Below are positions 1 to 7,464 of a DNA stretch of 35,188 nt, piece by piece. Made by a program: the position numbers and the translations under genes. Source of the stretch: Ferruginibacter sp. (GTDB lineage Bacteria > Bacteroidota > Bacteroidia > Chitinophagales > Chitinophagaceae); contig JABFQZ010000037.1 in the NCBI GenBank assembly GCA_013141435.1, positions 1 through 35,188 of the forward strand, written 5' to 3'. How positions within the stretch are numbered: the first letter of the stretch is position 1; each line of letters opens with the position of its first letter. The notes under the pieces are model-generated. The model was not told where the DNA came from. It was given only the letters and a program-made list of their open reading frames with translations, and made no database searches.

Positions 1-258
1 AACTACCGCTAGAGCGACTGCGAATTCCGGTAGATCCACCATGTAATACATCTAATTTATAAGTAGGGTTTGCTGTTTCGCCAATACCTACATTACCTGT
101 AGCATCTTGTATTACCATACGGCTTCCACCACCACCAAGTTCAAATATTTCTAAATAATCATCGGCTGGTCGATTACGTATGTTCCATTGGTTTACGCCT
201 GCTTTTGCAAAACGCAATGCAGCATCACCACTAGCAGCATCAATATCCACAACAGAGA
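1..258 (-). repeat. 258-bp tandem coding repeat, copy 1 (leftmost)
   Basis: This is the first of three head-to-tail copies with a period of exactly 258 bp (86 codons). It differs from the copy at 259-516 at about three bases. It encodes a unit containing SVVDIDAASGDAALRF, NQWNIRNRPADDY, GGGGSRMVIQDATGNVGIGE and LHGGSTGIRSRSSGSF. More copies may lie to the left of the window. Confidence 0.95.
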
Positions 259-516
259 AACTACCGCTAGAGCGACTGCGAATTCCGGTAGATCCACCAT
301 GTAATACATCTAATTTATAAGTAGGGTTTGCTGTTTCGCCAATACCTACATTACCTGTAGCATCTTGTATTACCATACGGCTTCCCCCACCACCAAGTTC
401 AAATATTTCTAAATAATCATCGGCTGGTCGATTACGTATGTTCCATTGGTTTACGCCTGCTTTTGCAAAACGCAATGCAGCATCACCACTAGCAGCATCA
501 ATATCCACTACAGAAA
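259..516 (-). repeat. 258-bp tandem coding repeat, copy 2
   Basis: This is the second 258-bp unit, in frame with copy 1 and nearly identical to it at the nucleotide level, synonymous positions included. That points to recent duplication or homogenisation rather than protein-level selection alone. Confidence 0.95.
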
Positions 517-774
517 AACTACCGCTAGAGCGACTGCGGATACCTGTAGATCCACCATGTAATACATCTAATTTATAAGTAGGGTTTGCTGTTTCGCCAA
601 TACCCACATTACCTGTAGCATCTTGTATTACCATACGGCTACCACCACCACCAAGTTCAAACCACTCAAAATAATTATCAGCTGGACGATTGCGCATGTT
701 CCATTGGTTTACACCATTATTTGCAAAACGTAAAGCTGCATCGCCACTTGCAGCATTGATATCAATAACAGAAA
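517..774 (-). repeat. 258-bp tandem coding repeat, copy 3 (mosaic)
   Basis: This is the third unit in the same frame. Its left part (about 517-660) matches copies 1 and 2 with only a handful of changes. Its right part (about 661-774) has many substitutions, roughly a quarter of bases, and encodes SVIDINAASGDAALRFANNG with NYFEWFELGG. The abrupt change suggests a gene-conversion or unequal-crossover boundary inside the unit. Confidence 0.9.
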
Positions 775-976
775 AGCCTGCTGTAGAATTTACCCCAATG
801 CCTGTGCTACCTGCATGATTAACGGTAAAGCGGTGTGTTGGTGTTGTAGTTCCTACACCAACACTTGCAGCATCATCAAATATTAATGAATTACCTAACA
901 CCGTTCCGCTGGGAGTCCATTTAGGTAAAAAGCTTAAAGTGCCACTACCAGTAACAGCTCCTGACGCACCAGCAGC

Positions 977-1942
977 TTACCATGTGGCATTACCTACAGC
1001 ATCAGAAACTAATATTCTGTTTGCAGCTTCTCCTATACCTGTTAATTGTAAGCCACCTACTGTTAGCAATGCTTTTGGAGTAGCATTGCTGCTAGCTGCC
1101 CTTAAAGCAAAACCTGTACCAGCTACGTTTATATCAACAGCATTTGCCGTACTGGCTGAATTGGTAGCATTAAACAAACCTGCTCTACCTAAACCAGCTT
1201 GGTTACTTTGCAAATTATTAGATGTATTTGTGGTATTGGTTTGTTGAAAAAGACCTGCACCATTTGTACCAGTACTAATACCTCTTACCCCCCAACTTGC
1301 ACCAGTACCATTAGTTTCACCTCTTAATCCATCGGCAGTGCTTGCAGGATTATTTACAGCAAAATAACCGCCTTTACCAGTTCCTGTACTTATGCCTTCA
1401 ATAGCAGAGCCTGCACCACTATTAGTTATACCAACTAATGAGCCAGCATCTGATTGTGCTTTTATTAAAGGAAGTTTGATTAATGGGTTTGGATAAGTAC
1501 CTGCTAAATCGCCACCAGCTGGCCCAATAGGAGCTGCTCCTGCTGCATTTAGTGCAAAAGGTACACTAGCCAATTGTGTAGTGCCCATTGCAACAAAAGC
1601 CGAGCCACCTGCCGGATCCATTTCTACTTCTAAAAATTTTGTACCAGTTGCCCAGTTTACTCCAGTTACAGTGCCAATAACATTGGTAGCACCTGGACTG
1701 CCGATTTGTACATTAAATAATCCGAAGGGGTTTGTGGTTGCAGTTCTTGTTTCGCTATACACAATTGCACCGGTAGCTGTACCATCATGTACAGAAATTT
1801 TTATTGCTATATTTTTATTTGACAATGCATTTCCAACTGCATTACGTGCTACAGCTTGGTAATTGAAAATACCAGGAGCTTGCGCCATTGTAGCATTTAC
1901 AAAAAGTAATGCTACAAATATTTGTATTAATAATTTTTTCAT
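977..1942 (-). CDS. Secreted fibre-like surface protein, N-terminal part ended by an in-frame stop
   Basis: The open frame encodes 321 residues. Residues 1-20 are a signal peptide (MKKLLIQIFVALLFVNATMA, then QAPGIFNYQAVARN). Residues about 25-140 form the beta-rich N-terminal domain common in Bacteroidota surface proteins (NYQAVARNAVGNAL; GLFNVQIG; FLEVEMDP; LASVPFALNA). Next comes a Gly/Pro linker (GPAGGDLAGTYPNPLIK) and low-complexity Gly/Ala/Thr/Asn repeats with GGYFAVNN and GLFNATNSA motifs. It ends in VSDAVGNATW and TAA. In relatives that last motif sits mid-protein, followed by a TSG-TVTGSGT-NYIPKW-like stretch, which is what the same frame encodes after the stop. The start is supported by the signal peptide. 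It lies 87 nt downstream of, and co-directional with, the T9SS-like gene. It is probably an exported adhesin or fibre; the ligand is unknown. Confidence 0.8.
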   Translation of the reverse strand: MKKLLIQIFVALLFVNATMAQAPGIFNYQAVARNAVGNALSNKNIAIKISVHDGTATGAIVYSETRTATTNPFGLFNVQIGSPGATNVIGTVTGVNWATGTKFLEVEMDPAGGSAFVAMGTTQLASVPFALNAAGAAPIGPAGGDLAGTYPNPLIKLPLIKAQSDAGSLVGITNSGAGSAIEGISTGTGKGGYFAVNNPASTADGLRGETNGTGASWGVRGISTGTNGAGLFQQTNTTNTSNNLQSNQAGLGRAGLFNATNSASTANAVDINVAGTGFALRAASSNATPKALLTVGGLQLTGIGEAANRILVSDAVGNATW

Positions 1943-2029
1943 TTTTTTTATTTTAAGTAGATGTAAAAAATTTATGTTATTTTAATTTTAATCAAAATAT
2001 ATAGTTGAATATTATAGATACAACTACAT

Positions 2030-2593
2030 TTATTGCGCTTTAATTACTCTAAAAGTGCCTTCTCTTTTTGTAGCAGTAGCTGCTGGAAAAGTGAGTGTTC
2101 TTTCTGGCCAAAACCGTGCATTAATAAAGTATGTACCATTTGTAAGGTTAGATATATCATATCGTTCTATTCTATCGCAGCAATGATATATGAACTTACG
2201 GGTATTTATTACTCTACCCATGGCATCGGTTAGTTGCAATTCCATTTGGCCTGGAATATTTAAGAAAAAATCTAACTCAAACTTACCGGTTGTAATATTT
2301 GGAAAAATTTTCCATTCGTTTGTACCAAACAATAAAATTTCTGGATCGCTAACAACCTTATCGGTACATGGTTGCAATAATCCATTGGTAAGAATTAAAT
2401 TGCCAGACGGCGACTTGTAGGTGTCGGTTAGTACCAACTCTCCAAAGCTCCACTCAAACCGAGTATAAGAGGTTGAATTGTCGTAAGTGCCTCCCGATGC
2501 ATTTAGTAAAAATGGGGTAATAGATTGGCTTTGCCCTCTAATACAAAAGAGCATAGCAATACCCGTTAGTACAAGGGTAAGTTGTCTTTTCAT
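2030..2593 (-). CDS. Small secreted protein with a T9SS-like C-terminal sorting domain
   Basis: This 187-residue protein has a signal peptide at residues 1-22 (hydrophobic ...GIAMLFCIRGQSQS). A short N-terminal module follows (LNASGGTYDNSTSYTRFEWSFGE, LILTNGLLQP). From about residue 90 the C-terminal half resembles the type IX secretion sorting domain: W-IFPN-TTGKFELDF, MELQLTDAMGRVI, and DISNLTNGTYFINA, with a late Lys/Arg-rich end (FRVIKAQ). Such domains direct export across the outer membrane and cell-surface attachment in Bacteroidota. It lies just upstream of the fibre-like gene on the same strand, so the two may be one surface module. The carried function is not recognisable; the whole protein may be little more than a sorting or anchoring unit. 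Confidence 0.75.
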   Translation of the reverse strand: MKRQLTLVLTGIAMLFCIRGQSQSITPFLLNASGGTYDNSTSYTRFEWSFGELVLTDTYKSPSGNLILTNGLLQPCTDKVVSDPEILLFGTNEWKIFPNITTGKFELDFFLNIPGQMELQLTDAMGRVINTRKFIYHCCDRIERYDISNLTNGTYFINARFWPERTLTFPAATATKREGTFRVIKAQ

Positions 2594-3048
2594 GATGTTT
2601 GTTTTTAGTGATGAATAAATTTCATCTTCAACAGGTACTAATAAATAGTTTTTTTAAGGATAGGAAAATGGCGCAAGCCATTGTAGTTAAAATAAGATAT
2701 AATTAAAATTAGTATTACAGTTAATTAAATAACTTTTGCTTTACTATTACAAAGATATTAAATTAAGTTTTAATATTTATGATAATAATCATTAACAATG
2801 CAAATTTGTATCACATAAATTAGAAATCTAATTAAAAATCTAATGCAAATTTACAAATTGGATTTAAAAAAAATATACCACTTTAGGGGTATATAAATTC
2901 CAATAAGTCATTTTGGTATTTTTTTTAAATGAGGTTTTCTGTTTCAGACCTTTTAAGGAAGGGCTAATTATTATTTTTTAAAAATAAAATTTTCCTCTAA
3001 AAAAAATTACATTATTTATCACAAGTTTGAAATGGTTATTATATGCTT
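2594..3048. other. 455-nt AT-rich intergenic region with a GNRA-type hairpin and direct repeats
   Basis: No gene is recognisable. The region lies upstream of the T9SS-like gene and downstream of peptide deformylase, both on the minus strand, so it should hold a deformylase terminator and the promoter of the surface-protein unit. Visible structure: a 6-bp hairpin with a GCAA tetraloop at 2667-2682 (AATGGC/GCCATT); a direct repeat of ATGCAAATTT at about 2799 and 2843; and two AAATCTAAT copies between them. I see no convincing full promoter or terminator. Confidence 0.5.
2667..2682. other. Short perfect hairpin, AATGGC-GCAA-GCCATT
   Basis: Six perfectly paired bases close a four-base GCAA loop, a GNRA tetraloop if transcribed rightwards. 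Transcribed leftwards it is followed by TTTTCC, a poor U-tract, so it could be a weak terminator for deformylase or part of the 5' leader of the T9SS-like gene. It may also be chance. Confidence 0.4.
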
Positions 3049-3627
3049 TTATTTGGGAAAAATCATACGGTAATCTATTCTTATTTTTCCTTTTGTAATA
3101 TCATCTAATTTTCGCTTTAGTAGTGTGCGTTTTAAAGGAGTTATATAATCTATAAATAGTTTTCCTTCTAAATGATCATATTCGTGTAATATTACTCTGG
3201 CAGTAATGCCAGTAAACGTTTTGGTATGGCTTAAAAAATTTTCATCAAAATAATTTAAAGTAACCGATTCTTCTCTTAATACGTCTTCTCTAATTTTAGG
3301 AATACTTAAACAACCTTCGTTATATTTCCAAGGTTGGCCTTGTAGCGAAATAATTTTTGGATTTATAAATACGCCTTTAAAGCCTGGTGCATCTGAATAA
3401 TCTACTGTATCTCCATCTTCGTCATTTTCAAAAATTTGAATGCTATCCATTGTAAAAATACGAATACTTTTGTTTATTTGTGGTGCAGCTAAACCCACGC
3501 CGTTGCTATTGTACATGGTATCCCACATATCTGCAATAAGTTTTTCCAATCCATCATAATTTGGTGTAATATCTACAGCTACTTTTCTTAAAATTGGGGA
3601 GCCGTAGGCTACTATTGGGAGGTTCAT
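3049..3627 (-). CDS. def: Peptide deformylase
   Basis: This 192-residue enzyme removes the formyl group from the N-terminal methionine of new proteins. All three family motifs are present, numbered from the start used here: G43-VGLAAPQ-50, EGCLS at 104-108 (metal ligand Cys106), and HEYDH at 148-152 (metal ligands His148 and His152, catalytic Glu149). The more usual third motif is HE-DHL, which fits. I chose the ATG at 3625-3627 because the resulting N-terminus, MNLPIVAYGSPILRKV, is the normal family start. The frame continues up to a TTG at 3681, adding 18 hydrophobic residues, but that TTG falls at the predicted transcription start of the promoter at 3686-3715. The gene is monocistronic by context: the glycosyltransferase genes diverge and the next minus-strand gene is about 455 nt away. 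Confidence 0.93.
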   Translation of the reverse strand: MNLPIVAYGSPILRKVAVDITPNYDGLEKLIADMWDTMYNSNGVGLAAPQINKSIRIFTMDSIQIFENDEDGDTVDYSDAPGFKGVFINPKIISLQGQPWKYNEGCLSIPKIREDVLREESVTLNYFDENFLSHTKTFTGITARVILHEYDHLEGKLFIDYITPLKRTLLKRKLDDITKGKIRIDYRMIFPK

Positions 3628-3935
3628 TGTTAGTATATATATAATTAATAAATAAAAATTAAACTTGAAATATTGTTTCAAATTGCAAAAATAACTCTAA
3701 AAAGCATAATCACAATATCAATATATAAAGTATTGTTTTTATTAATCTAAGTCTAATTTACAATCTCCTTTAATTATATACAACAAATCTCAGATATTTT
3801 ATAAGGTTATTATTTCTTTTTAACTTTTGTTTCAAAAACAAAAATGGGAACTCATTATCACTAAAATATGATTCAACTTTTTGTGGGATTACTAAATAAT
3901 ACATTAATTTATTTTTTGTTTCTTTGCTTTTAATT
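3628..3935. other. Divergent intergenic region between def and the glycosyltransferases
   Basis: This 308-nt region separates divergent genes. It holds the def promoter at 3686-3715. At 3825-3843 there is a perfect 8-bp inverted repeat with a 3-nt loop (TTTTGTTT-CAA-AAACAAAA), which could be an operator or chance in AT-rich DNA. For the rightward operon, TTTTTG at 3878-3883, a 21-nt gap and TAATTTAT at 3905-3912 are a partial promoter match. No gene is seen. Confidence 0.45.
3686..3715 (-). promoter_or_regulatory. Bacteroidota-type promoter for def
   Basis: On the minus strand a TTG (complement of 3713-3715) is followed by exactly 19 nt and then TATTTTTG (complement of 3686-3693). This matches the Bacteroidota primary-sigma pattern of -33 TTG/TTTG and -7 TAnnTTTG. 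The implied transcript starts near 3679 with a leader of about 50 nt, supporting the def start at 3627. Confidence 0.55.
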
Positions 3936-5054
3936 ATGCCATCAACAAAAAAAATAACTGTTTCTGTAATATCTGATCTTACTACCGACCAACGGGTAAT
4001 ACGTATTTGCACTACTCTACAACTAATGGGTTTTGATGTGATGGTAATAGCCAGAAGTTTTAAAAATAGCTTGCCATTAGATAACTATTCATTTAATGCT
4101 ACTCGTATAAATTGTATTTTTAGAAAAGGAATTTTGCAATACGCCGAGTTTAATTTAAAATTATTTTTTAAGCTATTTTTTTGCAAATCCGATTATTTTT
4201 TGGCTAATGATTTAGATGTTTTAATACCTAATTATATTGTAACCAAAATTCGCAAAAAGAAAATATTTTACGATACACATGAGTATTTTACTGGTGTACC
4301 AGAGTTAAAAAATTCACATTTAAAAAGAAAAACATGGAAGTTTTTTGAAGATTGGATATTTCCGAAACTACCAGTAGTATATACCATAAATGACTCTGTA
4401 AAAAATAAATACAATGCAGAATATAAAAAAGAAATAACTGTAGTACGAAATGTCCCTATTACAGCTTTACCATCAAAATCGCCACTACCATTGGCTATGC
4501 AAAATAAAATAATTTTATTATTACAAGGTGCAGGCATAAATATAGGTAGAGGTGGGTTGGAATTACTAAAAGCTATGCAATTTTTGCCAAATAATTATTA
4601 CTTAATATTTGTGGGTAGTGGTACGCAATGGCAAGAAATTAAAAAAGAAAGAGTTGCTTTAAATTTGCTCCACAATACCGAAATGATTGATAAAGTACCT
4701 CCTGCCAAATTAAAGGAATATACTGCTTGTGCAAATATTGGCTTCAGTTTAGATTCGTTCAATGATCTTAACTGCTTATACAATTTACCTAATAAAATTT
4801 TTGATTATATACATGCCAATGTGCCTATAATTGCCACTGCAATACCAGAAGTAAAACGAATTGTAGAAGACTACAATTGTGGTATTTGTTTAACAAATTA
4901 TGAGCCCCAAAATATTGCCAATACTATATTAGATTTGGTAGCTGATAAAGAAAGGTATAATATGTACAAGAATAATTGCACTACTGCCGCAAAAGAATTG
5001 TGTTGGGAAAACGAAAGTAAAAAAATTATAGATATTTATACTCCATATTTATGA
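3936..5054 (+). CDS. Glycosyltransferase, GT4-like (GT-B fold)
   Basis: The protein has 372 residues from the ATG at 3936; an in-frame TTG at 3924 would add only four residues. The N-terminal half has the acceptor-side Rossmann pattern of GT-B enzymes (VSVISDLTTDQRVIR, ANDLDVL, FYDTHEYFTGVPEL). The C-terminal half has the donor nucleotide-sugar domain: a strand followed by a Gly-rich turn (LLLQGAGINIGRGGLELL), LIFVGSG, and the segment NLPNKIFDYIHANVPIIAT-PE, matching the retaining-GT4 donor-binding region. No signal peptide or membrane span, so it probably works at the inner face of the membrane on surface polysaccharide or glycolipid. The stop overlaps the next gene's start (ATGA), implying coupled translation. 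Sugar and acceptor specificity cannot be read from the sequence. Confidence 0.82.
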   Translation: MPSTKKITVSVISDLTTDQRVIRICTTLQLMGFDVMVIARSFKNSLPLDNYSFNATRINCIFRKGILQYAEFNLKLFFKLFFCKSDYFLANDLDVLIPNYIVTKIRKKKIFYDTHEYFTGVPELKNSHLKRKTWKFFEDWIFPKLPVVYTINDSVKNKYNAEYKKEITVVRNVPITALPSKSPLPLAMQNKIILLLQGAGINIGRGGLELLKAMQFLPNNYYLIFVGSGTQWQEIKKERVALNLLHNTEMIDKVPPAKLKEYTACANIGFSLDSFNDLNCLYNLPNKIFDYIHANVPIIATAIPEVKRIVEDYNCGICLTNYEPQNIANTILDLVADKERYNMYKNNCTTAAKELCWENESKKIIDIYTPYL

Positions 5055-6172
5055 TAGAAAATAGCATTCATATCATAACGCATGATGTACCCTACCCTGC
5101 TGACTTTGGAGGTGTTATTGATATTTTTTATAAAATAAAATGGTTATACAAAACAGGTGTAAAAATACATTTGCATTGTTTTAAAAATATACGACCAGCG
5201 CAAACTGAATTAAATAAATATTGTGAAACAGTAACTTATTATAAAAGAAAAAAAATTACAGCACTTTCATTTTGCATTCCATTTATAGTAACATCTAGAA
5301 AAAATTCGACTCTTTTACAAAACCTTAAAAAAGATAATTATCCTATACTGTTTGAAGGAATACATACTACATACTATTTATACAAAAACGAATTTGAAAA
5401 CAGAAAAACTTTTTTACGATTATTTAATGTAGAGCATATTTATTATGATACATTAGCAAAAAATGAAAGTAATATTTTTAAGAAATTATATTTTCTTATT
5501 GAAAGTAAGCTATTAAAAAAATATGAACTAAGTATTGCCAATAAAACTAAAATTCTTACACTTAGCACACAAGATTTAGATATTTATAATACATTTTTTT
5601 CTGCAAAAGATGTAGCATTTTTACCTGTTTTTTTGCCTTACAACAATATTGCAAGCCATGCAGGCAAAGGTAAATATTGTTTATACCATGGCAATTTAGA
5701 TGTAAACGAAAATACTGAAGTTGTACTATGGCTTATGCAAAATGTATTTAACACTTTACAAATTCCATTTATAATTGCAGGTAAAAAGCCATCAAAAAAA
5801 CTATTAAATAGTGCCAAAAAATACAAAAATATAAGTATTGTACCATCTCCTACCGAAGAAAATATGCAATTGCTAATAGCTAATGCACAAATAAATATTT
5901 TGCCATCTTTTAATAAAACTGGTGTAAAATTAAAGCTACTAAATGCACTTTATAATGGAAGACATTGTTTGGTAAATATAGCAGGAGTGAGTGGTTCGGG
6001 GCTTAATACATTTTGCCATATTGCCGATACAAGCAAAGATTATATAATAAAAATTGAACAATTGTTTGCAGAAGATTTTACTCAAAAAGAAATGCAGCAC
6101 CGAAGTACTGCATTAAAAAATATTTACGATAATAATAAAAATGCTTTATTTATACAAGAGTTGCTACACTAG
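5051..6172 (+). CDS. Glycosyltransferase, second GT-B enzyme of a coupled pair
   Basis: This 373-residue protein begins with ATG inside the previous gene's stop (ATGA overlap). The N-terminus, HIITHDVPYPADFGGVIDIFY, is the usual opening of a glycosyltransferase acceptor domain. A later segment has YHGNLDVNENTEVVLWL, PFIIAGKKPSKKL, NISIVPSPTEENMQLLIANA and ILPSFNKTGVKLKLLNAL, the pattern of the C-terminal glycosyltransferase domain that binds nucleotide sugar. It probably extends the same glycan as its partner. The last 23 nt overlap the 3' end of ftsE on the opposite strand, so the two transcripts are complementary there. Exact family and substrate are not determinable here. Confidence 0.78.
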   Translation: MIENSIHIITHDVPYPADFGGVIDIFYKIKWLYKTGVKIHLHCFKNIRPAQTELNKYCETVTYYKRKKITALSFCIPFIVTSRKNSTLLQNLKKDNYPILFEGIHTTYYLYKNEFENRKTFLRLFNVEHIYYDTLAKNESNIFKKLYFLIESKLLKKYELSIANKTKILTLSTQDLDIYNTFFSAKDVAFLPVFLPYNNIASHAGKGKYCLYHGNLDVNENTEVVLWLMQNVFNTLQIPFIIAGKKPSKKLLNSAKKYKNISIVPSPTEENMQLLIANAQINILPSFNKTGVKLKLLNALYNGRHCLVNIAGVSGSGLNTFCHIADTSKDYIIKIEQLFAEDFTQKEMQHRSTALKNIYDNNKNALFIQELLH

Positions 6173-6842
6173 CATTATCCCACACTTTTCCTCCTTCAGT
6201 TTTTAGTGTACGAGCAGGAAATTTTTCAATCATATTATAATCATGAGTTGCCATTACTATAGTGGTTTCAAAATCTTTACAAATATGAAACAACAATTTC
6301 ATTACTTCGTCACTGGTTTCGGGGTCAAGGTTTCCGGTAGGTTCATCGGCTAATATTAATTTTGGCGAATTAAGCAGCGACCTTGCAATATCTATTCTTT
6401 GTTGCTCACCACCGCTAAGCTCAAACGGCATTTTAAACCCCTTTGTACCTAAATTTACTTTATCTAAAACATCAGCTATTCTATCCTTAATTAAGGATTC
6501 ATCTTTCCAACCAGTAGCTTGCAATACAAAACGCAAATTTTCGTTTACATTTCTATCGGTAAGCAATTGAAAATCTTGAAAAACTACACCTAAGTTTCTA
6601 CGCAAAAATGGAATTGTTTTCCAAGTAAGTTCACGTAAGTTATGCCCCACCACATAACCGTTACCATCGGTAAGCTGCAAATCGCCATACAATGTTTTAA
6701 GCAAACTACTTTTACCTGTACCAGTTTTACCAACCAAATACACAAATTCGCCTTTATCTATTGATACATTTACATCGCTTAAAATAAGGGTTTCGCTTTG
6801 GTAAATATTTACGTTTGTTAATTCTATTATTGATTGTGACAT
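6150..6842 (-). CDS. ftsE: Cell-division ATP-binding protein FtsE
   Basis: This 230-residue ABC ATPase has Walker A GKTGTGKSS at 38-46, a Q-loop (VFQDFQLL near 88-94), the ABC signature LSGGEQQR at 142-149, Walker B LILADEPTGNLD at 162-173 and an H-loop (MATHDYN). The near-identity of its Walker A region (YLVGKTGTGKSSLLKTLYGDL) to FtsE of other Bacteroidota makes FtsE the best call over LolD. With the membrane protein FtsX, FtsE would control peptidoglycan hydrolases at the division septum. ftsX is not adjacent in this window. It is convergent with the glycosyltransferase operon and overlaps it by 23 nt. It is divergent from the BlaI gene at 7048. Confidence 0.85.
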   Translation of the reverse strand: MSQSIIELTNVNIYQSETLILSDVNVSIDKGEFVYLVGKTGTGKSSLLKTLYGDLQLTDGNGYVVGHNLRELTWKTIPFLRRNLGVVFQDFQLLTDRNVNENLRFVLQATGWKDESLIKDRIADVLDKVNLGTKGFKMPFELSGGEQQRIDIARSLLNSPKLILADEPTGNLDPETSDEVMKLLFHICKDFETTIVMATHDYNMIEKFPARTLKTEGGKVWDNASVATLV

Positions 6843-6975
6843 ATTATGATAATTGAATTGAAAATTTATTGTTTCACTGTTATGAAATTAACAAAAAAAA
6901 GATTAAAGCAAATATAAATATATGAAACGCCGTTTCGAAATATTTTTTTCACTAATTGTTAAAACTAAGTTAGAA

Positions 6976-6990
6976 ATACAAAATGTGTAT
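6976..6990. promoter_or_regulatory. Possible BlaI operator: inverted repeat ATACA-N5-TGTAT
   Basis: A 5-bp perfect inverted repeat (ATACA, 5 nt, TGTAT) lies 58 nt upstream of the BlaI start, with a second small palindrome, CTAAGTTAG, at 6965-6973. Known BlaI/MecI operators contain TACA and TGTA half-sites, but spaced by about two bases, not five. Autoregulation is therefore only a suggestion. Confidence 0.3.
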
Positions 6991-7047
6991 AACTATATTT
7001 TTAGTTTTATAACTAATTTTATAGTTTTACTTTATCAAACAAAAAAA

Positions 7048-7404
7048 ATGAAGCAACTTACAAAAGCCGAAGAACAAATAATGCAAGTTTTGTGGAAATT
7101 AGAAAAAGCATTTTTAAGAGAAATAATAGATGCCATACCAGCACCAAAACCACACAGCAACACTATTGCAACAGTAATAAAAATACTTACCGAAAAAGAA
7201 TTTATTGGCATTACTGTATTTGGTCGTATGCACCAATACCATGCACTTATAAGTAAAGAATTATACAGTAAAGCAAGTATAAAAACTTTGGTGAAAGGCT
7301 ATTTTGAAGGCAATTTTAGCAATGCAGTTTCATTTATGGTGCAAGAAAATAATTTGAGTATTACAGATTTAGAATTACTACTAAAAGAACTGAAAAAGAA
7401 ATAA
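7048..7404 (+). CDS. blaI: BlaI/MecI/CopY-family transcriptional repressor
   Basis: This 118-residue winged-helix repressor begins MKQLTKAEEQIMQVLWKLEK, the normal family N-terminus, and continues with the recognition region (PHSNTIATVIKILTEKEFI) and a wing (GRMHQYHALI). The C-terminal helices (residues about 75-118) would dimerise and hold the site cleaved by an M56 protease in classic systems. I chose the ATG at 7048. The frame extends to 6922 but the extra 42 residues are unlike the family and fill the upstream control region. The next gene, 60 nt downstream, encodes an M56 membrane protease, the usual signalling partner. Its target genes are unknown; it most likely regulates its own unit. 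Confidence 0.88.
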   Translation: MKQLTKAEEQIMQVLWKLEKAFLREIIDAIPAPKPHSNTIATVIKILTEKEFIGITVFGRMHQYHALISKELYSKASIKTLVKGYFEGNFSNAVSFMVQENNLSITDLELLLKELKKK

Positions 7405-7464
7405 ATCATTTGCTATTGTACCAATTATTTAAAGGTGCAATGATCAACTTACTAACTATTTTAT

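Larger units (their letters stand above)
1..976 (-). pseudogene. C-terminal continuation of fibre-like repeat protein, beyond an in-frame TAA; runs off the left edge
   Basis: The minus-strand reading frame of the upstream gene (977-1942) continues without another stop from 976 to position 1, 325 codons after the TAA at 977-979. The residues after the stop read AAGASGAVTGSGTLSFLPKW, then TP-GTVLGNSLIFDD, the usual continuation of this protein type right after NATW. From 774 leftwards come three 86-residue repeats containing GNVGIGETANPTYKLDV and SGDAALRF motifs, typical of Bacteroidota tail-fibre-like surface proteins that often end in a peptidase S74 chaperone or a sorting domain. That end lies outside the window. 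No start codon with obvious upstream signals is visible after the stop, so this part is expressed only by readthrough, by internal initiation, or if the TAA is a sequencing error. One transition (CAA to TAA) would explain the stop. Confidence 0.75.

Noticed and set aside
1..774. Regular repeats as a CRISPR array or mobile element
   Set aside because: The units are 258 bp, directly adjacent with no spacers, in frame and translated as an 86-residue protein repeat.
939..1247. Open plus-strand frame rich in Ala, Pro and Val opposite the fibre-like gene
   Set aside because: It is antisense to a repetitive, low-complexity coding region with a clear signal peptide on the minus strand, and its protein resembles no family.
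3628..3681. Longer deformylase start at TTG 3681 giving a hydrophobic N-terminal extension
   Set aside because: The TTG lies at the predicted transcription start of a good promoter (3686-3715), and the family N-terminus begins at the ATG at 3627.
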